Source of the DNA: Oceanisphaera avium
GTDB lineage: Bacteria > Pseudomonadota > Gammaproteobacteria > Enterobacterales > Aeromonadaceae
NCBI RefSeq assembly: GCF_002157875.1
Contig: NZ_CP021376.1
Span: forward strand, 248,001 to 312,000
Length of the DNA: 64,000 nt
Reading direction: 5' to 3'
A program made the position numbers and the translations under genes. Position 1 is the first letter of the stretch; each line of letters opens with the position of its first letter. Below are positions 21,017 through 30,367 of this stretch, piece after piece. Below the pieces are notes generated by a model, which was not told the origin of the DNA, ran no database searches, and saw only the letters and a list, made by a program, of their open reading frames with translations.

Positions 21017-22394
21017 AAAAAAGGTAGCGCCTGAATTAATTGATTACACTAACGATACCGCCGCCGCCGTGTTGTTAACTACGCCTAAAGCCGGCAAAGC
21101 GCTGTTATGGGCCATTTTTGTGTTTGTGTTGGTGGCGATCATTTGGGCTTGGTTTGCTGAATTAGAAGAAGTCACCTCTGGCATGGGTAAAGTTATTCCC
21201 TCTAGCCAAATACAAGTGGTTTCTAACTTAGAAGGTGGCATTGTTCGCAGTCTCTATGTGCGTGAAGGTCAGCATGTTGAAAAAGGCCAAGAGTTATTAT
21301 TAATTGATGACACGCGGTTTTTATCAGACTTACGCGAGCGAGAGCAAGAAATAGCGGGCTTACAAGGGGATGTGCGCCGCTTAAAAACAGAAGTAGCCTC
21401 TATAACTATTAGTGATGAGCCTAATTTAGCGTGGCGAGAAAGAGTAAAAGTAACCTTAGGTATCTTAGACTTTCCGGAAGGCTTTCAAGAAAAATATCCA
21501 GGCCAGCCGGAATTTCAAAGCTCATTGTATGCGGAGCGTATTAGTTTTATTAATAACCAATTAGCGATATTTGGTAATCAGATAGAACAACGTGAACAAG
21601 AAATTATTGAAACCAATTCTAAAATAAAAACCTTACAACGTGGTACGGCGTTGGCGGCACAAGAAGTGAATATGAGCCGTCCTTTAGCCAAAGAGGGCAT
21701 AGTGCCGCAAGTGGAGATATTGCGACTTGAGCGTCAATTAAACCAAATGCAAGGCGAATTAGAGTCTACTCGGCTAATGTTACCTAAGCTGGATGCCTCA
21801 TTAAGAGAAAATATTTTTAAACGTAAAGAAGTTGCCCTCACCTTTCGCTCCGATGCCCAGCGCGAGCTTAATGAAAAGCGAAATCGCTTGATGCAATTAC
21901 AACAAGGTGAAGTAGGATTACAAGATAAAGTAAGACGAACCTCGGTTATTTCTCCGGTTAAAGGGATTATTAAAACACTGAGTGTTAATACGGTAGGCGG
22001 TATAGTTCAGCCAGGAATGGACTTAGTAGAAATTGTTCCCCTAGAAGATACGTTATTGATTGAAGCGCGGGTGGAGCCAAAAGACATTGGCTTTTTGCGT
22101 CCCGGCTTACCGGCATTAGTTAAATTTACCGCTTATGACTTTACTATTTATGGTGGTCTGGTGGGAGAAGTAGAAAAGATCAGTGCTGACTCGATTCAAG
22201 ATGATAAAGGCAATACTTTTTTTATTGCCACTGTGCGAACTCAGGAAAGCTTTTTAGGCAGTGAAGACGCCCCTTTGCGAATAATGTCAGGGATGCAAGC
22301 GGGAGTAGATGTTATTACGGGTAAAAAAACTGTATTAGATTATCTTCTTAAGCCGTTATTAAGAGCAAAACAAGGCGCTTTACGAGAGCGTTAA
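21009..22394 (+). CDS. lapC: LapC-like membrane fusion protein (HlyD family)
   Basis: Periplasmic adaptor linking LapB to LapE. The 461-aa protein has one N-terminal membrane helix (about residues 30-50), a lipoyl-like half (VVSNLEGGIVRSLYVREGQ), a long alpha-helical hairpin in the middle, the second lipoyl half (RRTSVISPVKGIIKTLSV) and a C-terminal beta domain. Layout and length match HlyD/LapC proteins. It overlaps lapB and precedes lapE by 19 bases. Confidence 0.93.
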   Translation: MAKKKVAPELIDYTNDTAAAVLLTTPKAGKALLWAIFVFVLVAIIWAWFAELEEVTSGMGKVIPSSQIQVVSNLEGGIVRSLYVREGQHVEKGQELLLIDDTRFLSDLREREQEIAGLQGDVRRLKTEVASITISDEPNLAWRERVKVTLGILDFPEGFQEKYPGQPEFQSSLYAERISFINNQLAIFGNQIEQREQEIIETNSKIKTLQRGTALAAQEVNMSRPLAKEGIVPQVEILRLERQLNQMQGELESTRLMLPKLDASLRENIFKRKEVALTFRSDAQRELNEKRNRLMQLQQGEVGLQDKVRRTSVISPVKGIIKTLSVNTVGGIVQPGMDLVEIVPLEDTLLIEARVEPKDIGFLRPGLPALVKFTAYDFTIYGGLVGEVEKISADSIQDDKGNTFFIATVRTQESFLGSEDAPLRIMSGMQAGVDVITGKKTVLDYLLKPLLRAKQGALRER

Positions 22395-22413
22395 TTAAAC
22401 AGGGAGTATAACA

Positions 22414-23712
22414 ATGAAAAAAAGCACAATTTCAATACTAATTGGGGCGGCACTGATATTACCAGTACAGGCTCAAACGCTAGAAGAAGCGGTAACTAAA
22501 ACCTTAATGACCCATCCTAAGGTAAAAGAAGCGTTTCATTTGTACCAAGTTCGCCAATATGAAAACGATGAGGCGCGCGCGGGTTATTATCCTACCTTAG
22601 ATGCCAATGCGGGTATTGGTTATGAATATACCAGTAGCCCCTCTACACGAGTACCAAATGGTGACTCAGAAGAGTTAACGCGTCGTGAGTTAGGTTTATC
22701 TTTGCGCCAGCTTATTTTTGATGGTTTTAAAACCTCGAGTAATGTTGCTCGTACCGATGCCGAAGCGCAGGCGCAGCGTTTTGCGTTGTTATCTAACGCG
22801 GAAAACATTGCGCTAAGAGTGGCGGAAGTTTATTTAAATGTGTTGCGTAATGATGAAATTGTGGAGTTATCTCGGCGTAATCTAGAAACCCATGAGCAAA
22901 TATCCTCCGATATTCGCCGGCGCACCGACTCGGGCGTAGGTTCAACGGCCGACTTTAACCAAATACAAGGCCGAGTGGCTCGTGCATATTCTAATATGAC
23001 GGCGGCTGAAAATAATTTACGTGATGCTCAAAGCCAATTTATTACGTTGGTGAACGAAGTGCCGAGCGATTTGCGCCAACCCAAAGCCGATGCCAATTTT
23101 ATTCCTGCCACCTTAGATGATGCTCTGGCTAAGGCAAATGAAAACCACCCTATTTTAACCTCTGCCGCTTTTGATGTAGATGCTGCTCATCAGCAGCACA
23201 GAGATGCAAAGTCGGGCTTCTACCCTAAAGTGCATGTAGAGCTTGGCAGCAACTGGGACGATAATATTGATGGCGTGCGCGGCCATAATAATGATTATTC
23301 GGCCATGGTTCGTATGCGTTATAACTTATTTAGTGGTGGGGCAGATGTGGCACGCAGTCGCTCAACTTCGGCACTAGAGATGCAAGCTAAAGATATTAAT
23401 ATGAATGCCTATCGTGAAGTCGATGAAGGAATGCGCTTAGCATGGGCCGCCTATGAATCCTTAGGTAAGCAAAAAGACTTTCTGCGCGAGCACGTAGAGT
23501 CGAGCTTTAGCACAGTAGATGCCTATAAGAAGCAGTTTTCTTTAGGGGATCGTACTTTATTGGACGTGCTAAATACCGAAAATGAATTATTTGAAGCTCG
23601 TCGTTCTTATATTGATGCAGAATATGATCAACTGGCCGCCGAATACCGAATTATGAATGCCTCCGGTCAATTGCTGGATGCACTGCGTTTCACACGTCCT
23701 GAACAGTGGTAA
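22414..23712 (+). CDS. lapE: LapE-like outer-membrane channel (TolC family)
   Basis: TolC-type outer-membrane duct of the Lap secretion system and the anchor that holds the adhesin by its retention module. The 432-aa protein begins with a signal peptide (about 20 residues, ending VQAQ), then TLEEAVTKTLMTHPKVKEA, the usual start of TolC family proteins, and two repeated coiled-coil halves. The C-terminal EYRIMNASGQLLDAL is also typical. GGGAGT provides the ribosome binding site. Confidence 0.92.
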   Translation: MKKSTISILIGAALILPVQAQTLEEAVTKTLMTHPKVKEAFHLYQVRQYENDEARAGYYPTLDANAGIGYEYTSSPSTRVPNGDSEELTRRELGLSLRQLIFDGFKTSSNVARTDAEAQAQRFALLSNAENIALRVAEVYLNVLRNDEIVELSRRNLETHEQISSDIRRRTDSGVGSTADFNQIQGRVARAYSNMTAAENNLRDAQSQFITLVNEVPSDLRQPKADANFIPATLDDALAKANENHPILTSAAFDVDAAHQQHRDAKSGFYPKVHVELGSNWDDNIDGVRGHNNDYSAMVRMRYNLFSGGADVARSRSTSALEMQAKDINMNAYREVDEGMRLAWAAYESLGKQKDFLREHVESSFSTVDAYKKQFSLGDRTLLDVLNTENELFEARRSYIDAEYDQLAAEYRIMNASGQLLDALRFTRPEQW

Positions 23713-23740
23713 ATAATTGCTTTATTAATGGAGAGATAAA

Positions 23741-24337
23741 ATGAAAATATGGATGATGTTGGCTTTATTATTACCACTGACGGCCTGTAGCTTAACCAGT
23801 GAGTCATTTAAAGAAACGCCGGCCGCTTATGATCTAACGGATCAAGACAGAGATGGGGTGATCACGGCGCGAGATAATTGCCTAGACTCAGTTGCGAATG
23901 CTGAAGTTGATAATGACGGTTGTGGTGATGCGTCAACCGTTACGCTAAATCAAGATATCATCGTATTATTTGCTCATGATAGCGCGGTGATCTCTGCTCA
24001 GTATCAAAGCGAGATCTCGCACATGGCAAACTTTATGAACGACAACCCTAAGCTAAAGCTTTTGTTAGAAGGACATGCTAGCCAAGTGGGGACTCAAGAA
24101 TATAACTTAGCTTTGTCTAAGCGCCGCGCTGAAGCAGTTAAAAATGCTTTAATAAAAGCGGGAGTCAGTGAAGCGCGTTTAGAAGTCATTGGCTATGGCA
24201 GCACACAACCGGTATTGATGGCAGCTGGTGAAAATGCGGCTGCAGCCAATCGTCGGGTAGTGGGCGCTTTGGCGACCCAACAGCATTCGGTGGGCTTGCG
24301 CTGGAATGTGTATGACATGGGACAGACTAAAGACTAA
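23741..24337 (+). CDS. OmpA-family lipoprotein
   Basis: A 198-aa protein with a lipoprotein signal (LLPLTAC, Cys16). A short DxDxDG-type calcium-binding stretch follows (DQDRDGVITARDNC and DNDGCGD). The C-terminal OmpA/Pal domain binds peptidoglycan (LEGHASQVGTQEYNLALS and RLEVIGYGSTQP). It probably ties the outer membrane to the cell wall near the Lap machine. It sits between lapE and lapG, as in many Lap loci, and its TGA overlaps the lapG ATG. Confidence 0.9.
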   Translation: MKIWMMLALLLPLTACSLTSESFKETPAAYDLTDQDRDGVITARDNCLDSVANAEVDNDGCGDASTVTLNQDIIVLFAHDSAVISAQYQSEISHMANFMNDNPKLKLLLEGHASQVGTQEYNLALSKRRAEAVKNALIKAGVSEARLEVIGYGSTQPVLMAAGENAAAANRRVVGALATQQHSVGLRWNVYDMGQTKD

Positions 24338-25023
24338 TGAAAAAAATCTTATCTTTTGTTAGCGGTATTTTGCTGGCGGCCTTAGTACTGGGCGTAGCAG
24401 CACAATCTTTGCTAGAAGAAGATAAGCGCATGATAGCAGCGGTGCAGCAATATTATGGTGCTACCGCTGCTAAACGTACGCAAAGCTGGCGCTCTATGGT
24501 GAATAACATTCAGTCTCAGACCGTCAGTGAGCGTGAGATTTTATCGCGAGTAAATATTTTTTTTAATCGACTACGATTTATTGATGACATTAAATTGTGG
24601 GGAAAAGAAGATTACTGGGCGACGCCGTTAGAGTTTTTAGGCGCCGGCGGCGGCGATTGCGAAGACTTTAGCTTAGCCAAATATTTTACTTTACGTGAAT
24701 TGGGCATTGCAGATGACAAGTTACGTATGGTGTATGTTAAAGCACTGACTTTAAACCAATTTCATATGGTAGTGGCGTATTACCCAACACCCGCTGCAGT
24801 CCCTTATATTTTAGATAATTTAGAAGGCTCGATTCGCCTAGCAACAGAGCGCAGCGATTTGGCGCCAATTTACAGTTTCAATGGCCAACATCTTTGGCTA
24901 ATGCGCGAACGAGGTCGAGGTGAGCTGGCAGGGAAAGCATCTCGGTTGTCACTTTGGAATGATTTACGTGGTCGTTGGGATGTTAATCGACTACAGAAAC
25001 CTCGCATCAACTTGGATCGTTAA
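24337..25023 (+). CDS. lapG: LapG periplasmic cysteine protease
   Basis: Calcium-dependent bacterial transglutaminase-like cysteine protease that cuts the adhesin behind its retention module and releases it from the surface. The 228-aa protein has an N-terminal signal/anchor helix and the catalytic triad Cys108 (in GGGDCEDFSLAKYF), His143 (NQFHMVV) and Asp160 (YILDNL). The DCED segment also carries the family's calcium ligands. It starts within the OmpA gene's stop and is followed three bases later by lapD, its inhibitor-receptor. Confidence 0.95.
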   Translation: MKKILSFVSGILLAALVLGVAAQSLLEEDKRMIAAVQQYYGATAAKRTQSWRSMVNNIQSQTVSEREILSRVNIFFNRLRFIDDIKLWGKEDYWATPLEFLGAGGGDCEDFSLAKYFTLRELGIADDKLRMVYVKALTLNQFHMVVAYYPTPAAVPYILDNLEGSIRLATERSDLAPIYSFNGQHLWLMRERGRGELAGKASRLSLWNDLRGRWDVNRLQKPRINLDR

Positions 25024-25025
25024 TT

Positions 25026-26933
25026 ATGACTCTATACCGACAACTCGTCGTTACCATGTTGTTATTGTTTGTGCTGTTATTTGTCACCGCCTATTCGGTG
25101 CAATTTAGCTCCACGAGAAGCTATTTGGCTCAGCAACAAGAAACCACTGTCATTAATACGGTGACCTCTTTGGGCTTGGCGCTAACGCCGTATTTAGAAA
25201 CGAGCGATATTGTCGGCGCAGAGTCGGTGATTAATGCGGTATTTGATGGTGGGTTTTATCGCAAAGTCGATCTTAAGCTATTAGCGGTAGATAAAGAGAT
25301 CAGCCGTGAACATGAAATTTTTCTGCCGAGCGTGCCGCAATGGTTTATTGATTTAGACTTATTTGAAGGTGCGAAAAGTGAAGTGGTGCTCACGTCGGGT
25401 TGGCTGCAGTTAGGTGAGTTGTCAGTTGAAGGACACCCCAGCCAAGCGTATTACCAGTTATGGCAAGGCATGAGCCAGTTAGCATTTTGGTTTGTGATGT
25501 GTTTTGTACTGGTGTGGGCGCTATTAGTACTAGCAATGCGCTATTTACTAAAGCCACTGCATGATATTGAACATCATGCCCGAGAGATTGAACAGCATCA
25601 TTTTGGTAAAGCAATAGCGCTACCCAGCACTCGCGAGCTAAGAGAAGTGGTGAAAGCCATTAACTCGATGAGCCAAAAACTTGAGCTGCAATTTAAAGAA
25701 CAAGCCGATGAAGCCGAACGCTTACGCCATAAAACTTTTATCGATGAAGTGTCGGGATTAGGAAACAGAGAGTATTTTTTATCGCAAAGCCAGTCTTGGC
25801 TTAGTGAGCATCGCCAAGGCACCATAATGTTGGTGGCCGTGGATATGTTAGAGCAATTGTATCTAGAAGAAGGTTTTGCGGCGCGTGATAGCTTGGTCAA
25901 AGCCATAGCTTTGAATTTACGCCAACTTTGCCAGCGTTATAACGATTTTGCCTTATCTCGGATTTCTACTAACGAGTTTGCGCTTTTGCTTCCTGAGTTT
26001 GAGCCCACCGTGTTAACTGCGTTAGGCGAGGAGATAAATCGCTTTATTGCGGGGCTGGTGATTAACCCAGTCAGCCCGCACAATATATCCATTATTGGTG
26101 CTGGTGTATTACAACAGCAAGACACGATTGGCCAAGTGCTTACGCGCGCCGATAATGCGCTTAACCAAGCTCGCATGAATGCTGAAGGGGCGGTGGTAAT
26201 TAAGCATCAGCCACAAAAGAACGACTTAGGCAGACTGGCGTGGAAGAAGCTGGTTGAGCACGCATTAGTAGAAGATAATTTTAAGCTAAGCAGTCAAGCG
26301 GTAATGGATTTTGCCGGTCATGTGCAGCATGAAGAGCTCTATATTGCAATTAATCAAGAAGATGCGGTGCATGGTGCTGGCAGTTTCTTATCGGTGGTTG
26401 AACAATTTAAGTTAGGTGAAAAACTCGACTTACATATTATTGAGCGCGCACTTCGCTATCTTAGTGACAACAGCCAAGTAAAATTAGCCGTGAACCTCAC
26501 CGCTTATAGTTGTGGGCAAGCCAGCTTTTGGCATCAGCTAGACTTATTGCTGGCCAAGTACGCGTCAGCGGCTTCGCAGTTGCTATTAGAGCTACCCGAA
26601 AGTGCTTTTGTCAGTAATAAACGAGCATTAATGACCCCGCTCAGTCAGCTTAGGGTAGGGTGGGGCATTGATCATTTTGGACGTCACTTTGATCTCTTAA
26701 CTCAGTTTGGCGATCTGCGCCCCCATTACGTTAAGCTCGATCACGGCTACACTAGCCAAGTGGCGCTGCCTGATTATAACGATGCCTTCTTAGCGGCTGT
26801 GTGTCGTGCAGCACACAGCATGGGCGCACAAACCATTGCCACCCGAGTAGAAACCAAAGAACAAGTTAATGTGCTTAAAACGCTGTATGTTGATGCTTAT
26901 CAAGGCTATATCAGCCCGCCTCATCGGCTTTAA
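25026..26933 (+). CDS. lapD: LapD c-di-GMP receptor (degenerate GGDEF-EAL)
   Basis: Inner-membrane receptor that binds c-di-GMP through its EAL-like domain and then holds LapG inactive. The 635-aa protein has a first membrane helix (about 6-24), a periplasmic LapD/MoxY domain, a second helix (about 150-170), a HAMP region and signalling helix, then GGDEF and EAL domains. The GGDEF motif is replaced (RISTNEF), so no cyclase activity is expected; YVKLDHGY in the EAL part keeps the KxD shape, but the EAL motif itself is not seen. This combination is the LapD hallmark. Confidence 0.93.
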   Translation: MTLYRQLVVTMLLLFVLLFVTAYSVQFSSTRSYLAQQQETTVINTVTSLGLALTPYLETSDIVGAESVINAVFDGGFYRKVDLKLLAVDKEISREHEIFLPSVPQWFIDLDLFEGAKSEVVLTSGWLQLGELSVEGHPSQAYYQLWQGMSQLAFWFVMCFVLVWALLVLAMRYLLKPLHDIEHHAREIEQHHFGKAIALPSTRELREVVKAINSMSQKLELQFKEQADEAERLRHKTFIDEVSGLGNREYFLSQSQSWLSEHRQGTIMLVAVDMLEQLYLEEGFAARDSLVKAIALNLRQLCQRYNDFALSRISTNEFALLLPEFEPTVLTALGEEINRFIAGLVINPVSPHNISIIGAGVLQQQDTIGQVLTRADNALNQARMNAEGAVVIKHQPQKNDLGRLAWKKLVEHALVEDNFKLSSQAVMDFAGHVQHEELYIAINQEDAVHGAGSFLSVVEQFKLGEKLDLHIIERALRYLSDNSQVKLAVNLTAYSCGQASFWHQLDLLLAKYASAASQLLLELPESAFVSNKRALMTPLSQLRVGWGIDHFGRHFDLLTQFGDLRPHYVKLDHGYTSQVALPDYNDAFLAAVCRAAHSMGAQTIATRVETKEQVNVLKTLYVDAYQGYISPPHRL

Positions 26934-26948
26934 AGGAACACAACTGTG

Positions 26949-27074
26949 ATGCGTCTGCTTAATGAAGTTTATCAAGCAGGCGCTTATCGATGTGAGTTAT
27001 TAAGCGACAATGGCTTTTTAGCTATTAAACATGAGTCGCTCTCTGTTTCGGGTTACTACATTGATTTAAACTAG
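26949..27074 (+). CDS. Small hypothetical protein after lapD (41 aa)
   Basis: Unrecognised 41-codon frame, MRLLNEVYQAGAYRCELL... ending GYYIDLN and TAG. It begins 15 bases after the lapD stop, and AAGGA at 26932-26936 could serve as its ribosome binding site. A GTG at 26946 is an alternative start with better spacing. It is soluble with no signal sequence. Co-transcription with lapD is likely if real; function unknown. Confidence 0.4.
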   Translation: MRLLNEVYQAGAYRCELLSDNGFLAIKHESLSVSGYYIDLN

Positions 27075-27123
27075 ACGAATAGAGTCTTCGCCTCTTACTT
27101 AAGATTTTCATATTAAGGTTTTT

Positions 27124-27834
27124 ATGCGCATTATTACTGTTAGCTCTTTGTTAGTACCCTTGCTGTTTAGTAGCAGTGTGTGGGCGCTTGCTCTTCCTGA
27201 TAAGCCTCATTTAGTCATTCAAGGACAATCAGAGATTAAGGTCGCGCCCGACATGGCCACTATTCGCTTAATGGTCACGGCGCTTAAGCCAGAAGCGCTC
27301 GCCGCTAAAGAAGAGGTAGATACTAAAGTTGCGGCTTTATTTAGCCAGCTGGCGGCGCTGGGCTTGACTAAAAAAGACATTGATAGTGCCAGTGTAATAA
27401 CGCGGCCTGAATATCAATATAATAAGGATCAAGAAAGTCCAACTTTGGTCGGTTATCATGGCGAGCGCCATATTACGCTGCGCCTCTATGACCTCGATAA
27501 ATTAAGCGCCACCCTCAACACCGTGTTAGAGCAAGGCATTCAGAATATTCAGCAAGTCAGCTATGACAGTCAGCAAGCGTCTGAGCTACAAAAGCAAGCG
27601 CGCAGCGCCGCCGTAATGAATGCCCGAACACAGGCTGAAGAATTAGCAGACGCCGCTCAACGCAAGCTGGGTGAAGTGTATAGCATTGATTATCAGCCCC
27701 AACGTCTCTCTTCTCCTCGCCCTTATGGCTTAATGAATGCAAAAATGGCCGATAGCGAACAACGAGATGCCAGTTATGTGCAAAATGACATTGAGTTTAG
27801 CGATCAAGTACAAATGGTATTTTTGCTCAATTAA
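27124..27834 (+). CDS. SIMPL/DUF541 periplasmic protein (YggE-like)
   Basis: A 236-aa protein with a cleavable signal peptide (ending VWALAL) and a SIMPL (DUF541) domain, seen in IQGQSEIKVAPDMATIRLMV near the N-terminus and ARTQAEELADAAQRKLGEV later. E. coli YggE, the nearest known relative, is linked to oxidative stress tolerance, but the molecular role is unclear. It is separated from the lapD end by a small gap and from serA by 218 bases. Confidence 0.88.
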   Translation: MRIITVSSLLVPLLFSSSVWALALPDKPHLVIQGQSEIKVAPDMATIRLMVTALKPEALAAKEEVDTKVAALFSQLAALGLTKKDIDSASVITRPEYQYNKDQESPTLVGYHGERHITLRLYDLDKLSATLNTVLEQGIQNIQQVSYDSQQASELQKQARSAAVMNARTQAEELADAAQRKLGEVYSIDYQPQRLSSPRPYGLMNAKMADSEQRDASYVQNDIEFSDQVQMVFLLN

Positions 27835-28052
27835 ACCTCTGGCATTTATCGCTAATCGCTAGCGCTGGCTGTCTTAAAAAGCCACGTGCGTTGAGTTTTT
27901 CTTGCAGGATGTGAGAGCGAGAAAAGAGGAGCGGGATTTTTAAAAATATGGATAGCAGAAAAAAGTGTGACTTTGCTAACATAAATTCCCACAGCCCCAT
28001 GTTTTTGGTACTTTAAGTAGATACCCACGCAGCAGTTATAAAGGAATAGGTC

Positions 28053-29282
28053 ATGGCTCACTACTCTTTAGATAAAGATAAAATCAAAATTCTATTGCTT
28101 GAAGGCGTGCACAAAGGTGCCGTTGAGATGTTTAAAAATGCCGGTTATAGCAACATCGACTATTTAAAGACCTCATTAACCGATGAAGAACTAAAAGAGC
28201 GCATTAAAGATGTGCATTTTGTTGGTTTACGCTCTCGTACTCAAATTACCGAGTCGGTATTAGATGTGGCAGAGAAGCTGGTCGCCATTGGTTGCTTTTG
28301 CATAGGCACCAACCAAGTTGACTTAGATGCAGCGGCTATTCGCGGTATCCCCGTGTTTAATGCGCCTTTCTCTAACACCCGTAGTGTAGCGGAGTTGGTG
28401 CTGGGTGAGATTTTATTATTATTCCGTGGTATTCCGGAGCGTAACGCGAAAGCGCACCGCGGTGAGTGGCAAAAAACGGCAACCCATGCTTTTGAAGCTC
28501 GTGGTAAACGCTTAGGTATTATCGGCTATGGCCATATTGGTATTCAGTTAAGCATTATTGCCGAAAGCATCGGTATGCAAGTGTCTTATTACGACATTGA
28601 AGCTAAATTATCCTTAGGTAATGCCACGCAGGTTTATAACTTGGAAGAGCTGCTAAGCCAGTCTGATGTTGTGTCTTTGCATGTGCCTGAAACGCCAGAA
28701 ACTCAAAATATGTTTGGCGCCGCTGAGCTTGCCATGATGAAGCCTGGCTCTATTTTAATTAATGCTTCTCGCGGTACTGTGGTTGATATTGAAGCGTTAG
28801 CTGAGTCATTGCGCACTAAGCACTTAGCAGGCGCGGCCATTGACGTATTCCCAGTAGAGCCTAAGTCAAATGATGAAGAGTTTGTGTCACCCCTGCGCAA
28901 CTTTGACAACGTGATCTTAACGCCACACATTGGCGGCTCTACTCAAGAAGCGCAAGAAAATATTGGCTATGAAGTGGCAGGCAAGCTGATTAAATACTCA
29001 GACAATGGCTCTACTTTATCTGCTGTTAACTTCCCAGAAGTGACGTTGCCAGAACATCCTGATACCAGCCGTTTGCTGCATATTCACCACAACAAGCCCG
29101 GTATTTTAAGCCAAATAGTGCAGGCATTCTCGGCCGAAAATATCAATATTGCCTCTCAGTATCTGCAAACGACTCCCACTATTGGTTATGTGGTTATTGA
29201 GGTGGAAACTGCACAAAGTGAGCAAGCACTTACTAAGCTTAAGAGCATTGAAGGTACCATTCGTGCTCGTATCGTGCATTAA
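28053..29282 (+). CDS. serA: D-3-phosphoglycerate dehydrogenase
   Basis: First enzyme of serine synthesis, oxidising 3-phosphoglycerate with NAD+. The 409-aa length matches E. coli SerA (410). Visible are GYGHIG at 158-163 for NAD binding, the catalytic arginine region INASRGTVVD, the histidine in TPHIGGSTQEAQ, and a C-terminal ACT domain (LHIHHNKPGILSQIV) for serine feedback inhibition. AAGGAATAG precedes the ATG. A terminator follows closely. Confidence 0.97.
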   Translation: MAHYSLDKDKIKILLLEGVHKGAVEMFKNAGYSNIDYLKTSLTDEELKERIKDVHFVGLRSRTQITESVLDVAEKLVAIGCFCIGTNQVDLDAAAIRGIPVFNAPFSNTRSVAELVLGEILLLFRGIPERNAKAHRGEWQKTATHAFEARGKRLGIIGYGHIGIQLSIIAESIGMQVSYYDIEAKLSLGNATQVYNLEELLSQSDVVSLHVPETPETQNMFGAAELAMMKPGSILINASRGTVVDIEALAESLRTKHLAGAAIDVFPVEPKSNDEEFVSPLRNFDNVILTPHIGGSTQEAQENIGYEVAGKLIKYSDNGSTLSAVNFPEVTLPEHPDTSRLLHIHHNKPGILSQIVQAFSAENINIASQYLQTTPTIGYVVIEVETAQSEQALTKLKSIEGTIRARIVH

Positions 29283-29293
29283 TAACTCAGCTT

Positions 29294-29326
29294 ATTAAAA
29301 AGGGGCCTGTTGGCCCTTTTTTTATT
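29294..29326 (+). terminator. Terminator of serA
   Basis: AAAGGGGCC and GGCCCTTT pair around TGTT, followed by more Ts. It lies between serA and the convergent desuccinylase-like gene and may act on both. Confidence 0.88.
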
Positions 29327-29344
29327 GCCGATATGCAAGTGCGC

Positions 29345-30367
29345 TTAAAAGCTGGTGGCTTGAATATCCATTTCATCAACGAAGCGCTCAAGATTGATTT
29401 CTGCTTGTTTAACTTCATCAAAGCTTGCGATATGAAAGACTGCATCTCCTTCGTTCACTAATGGCATGGTAAGACACCCGATCACAATGCCGCTTTTAGG
29501 TGTGATCACTTCTCTGGCTTGAGCCCCAAGAGGCGCGGTAATCGTCCCTAAGCATTGGCCTTTAGTGACTCTATCCCCAAGGCGCGTATTAAGGTGAAGA
29601 AGACCATCTTGCTCGGCACGGATCCAAGTGCTGGACTTAGCTATCATGGGGGTGGTGGTTTGCGTTTTTTTGACGCTGGGTTTTAGCATCCCTAAGGTGC
29701 GCATCACATTCAGCACCCCACGGGTGCCGGCTTTAATAGCGACGGAGTCAAAGCGCAGTGCTTCTCCTGCTTCATATAAAATGACTGGGAGATCACGACT
29801 CTCGGCGACCGCGCGCAAAGAGCCGTCTCGAATGCTGGCATCTAATATCACGGGCGCGCCAAAGCTTGCTGCCATTTGCCGAGTAATACTGCAGTCTAAT
29901 TTGGCGCGGATTTGCGGTAAGTTAGAGCGGTGAATAGCGCCGGTATGCAGATCAATAATATGGGAGCAATGATCTACGATTTTATCGACAAAAAAATGCG
30001 CGACTCGTGAGCCTAATGAGCCCTTTTCTGAGCCAGGAAAGCAACGATTAAGATCACGACGATCCGGTAAGTAGCGTGATTTATTAATAAAACCAAATAC
30101 ATTCACCACCGGCACCGCCACCAGCGTGCCTTTAAGGCGAGCAGGGTTAATACGACTTAATACTTGGTTTACTATCTCAATGCCATTGAGCTCGTCACCG
30201 TGAATGGCTGCACAAATTAATAATACGGGACCCGGCTGTTTGCCGTGCACTATCTCTAGCGGTACCGTTAACGGCGACTGGGTATAGAGCTGCGCGAGGG
30301 CTAATTGCAATACTTTACGACTGCCCGGCGCCACCTCTATGCCGGCTAAAGAAAAGGGGGCTGTCAT
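29345..30367 (-). CDS. Succinylglutamate desuccinylase/aspartoacylase-family protein
   Basis: A 340-aa zinc carboxypeptidase-like protein. AAIHGDELNGIEI carries the HxxE zinc-ligand motif, IDLHTGAIHRSNLPQ the third ligand, and a biotinyl-like C-terminal beta domain (SGIVIGCLTMPLVNEGDAVF) is present. The family deacylates N-acyl amino acids, but the true substrate of this RimK-linked subgroup is not established. Its ATG overlaps the rimK stop by one base, so the two are translationally coupled. A role linked to glutamate tails or peptides made by RimK is only an inference. Confidence 0.85.
   Translation of the reverse strand: MTAPFSLAGIEVAPGSRKVLQLALAQLYTQSPLTVPLEIVHGKQPGPVLLICAAIHGDELNGIEIVNQVLSRINPARLKGTLVAVPVVNVFGFINKSRYLPDRRDLNRCFPGSEKGSLGSRVAHFFVDKIVDHCSHIIDLHTGAIHRSNLPQIRAKLDCSITRQMAASFGAPVILDASIRDGSLRAVAESRDLPVILYEAGEALRFDSVAIKAGTRGVLNVMRTLGMLKPSVKKTQTTTPMIAKSSTWIRAEQDGLLHLNTRLGDRVTKGQCLGTITAPLGAQAREVITPKSGIVIGCLTMPLVNEGDAVFHIASFDEVKQAEINLERFVDEMDIQATSF

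Noticed and set aside
26790..26975. Antisense frame over the end of lapD
   Set aside because: Opposes a well-supported gene and has no start signals.
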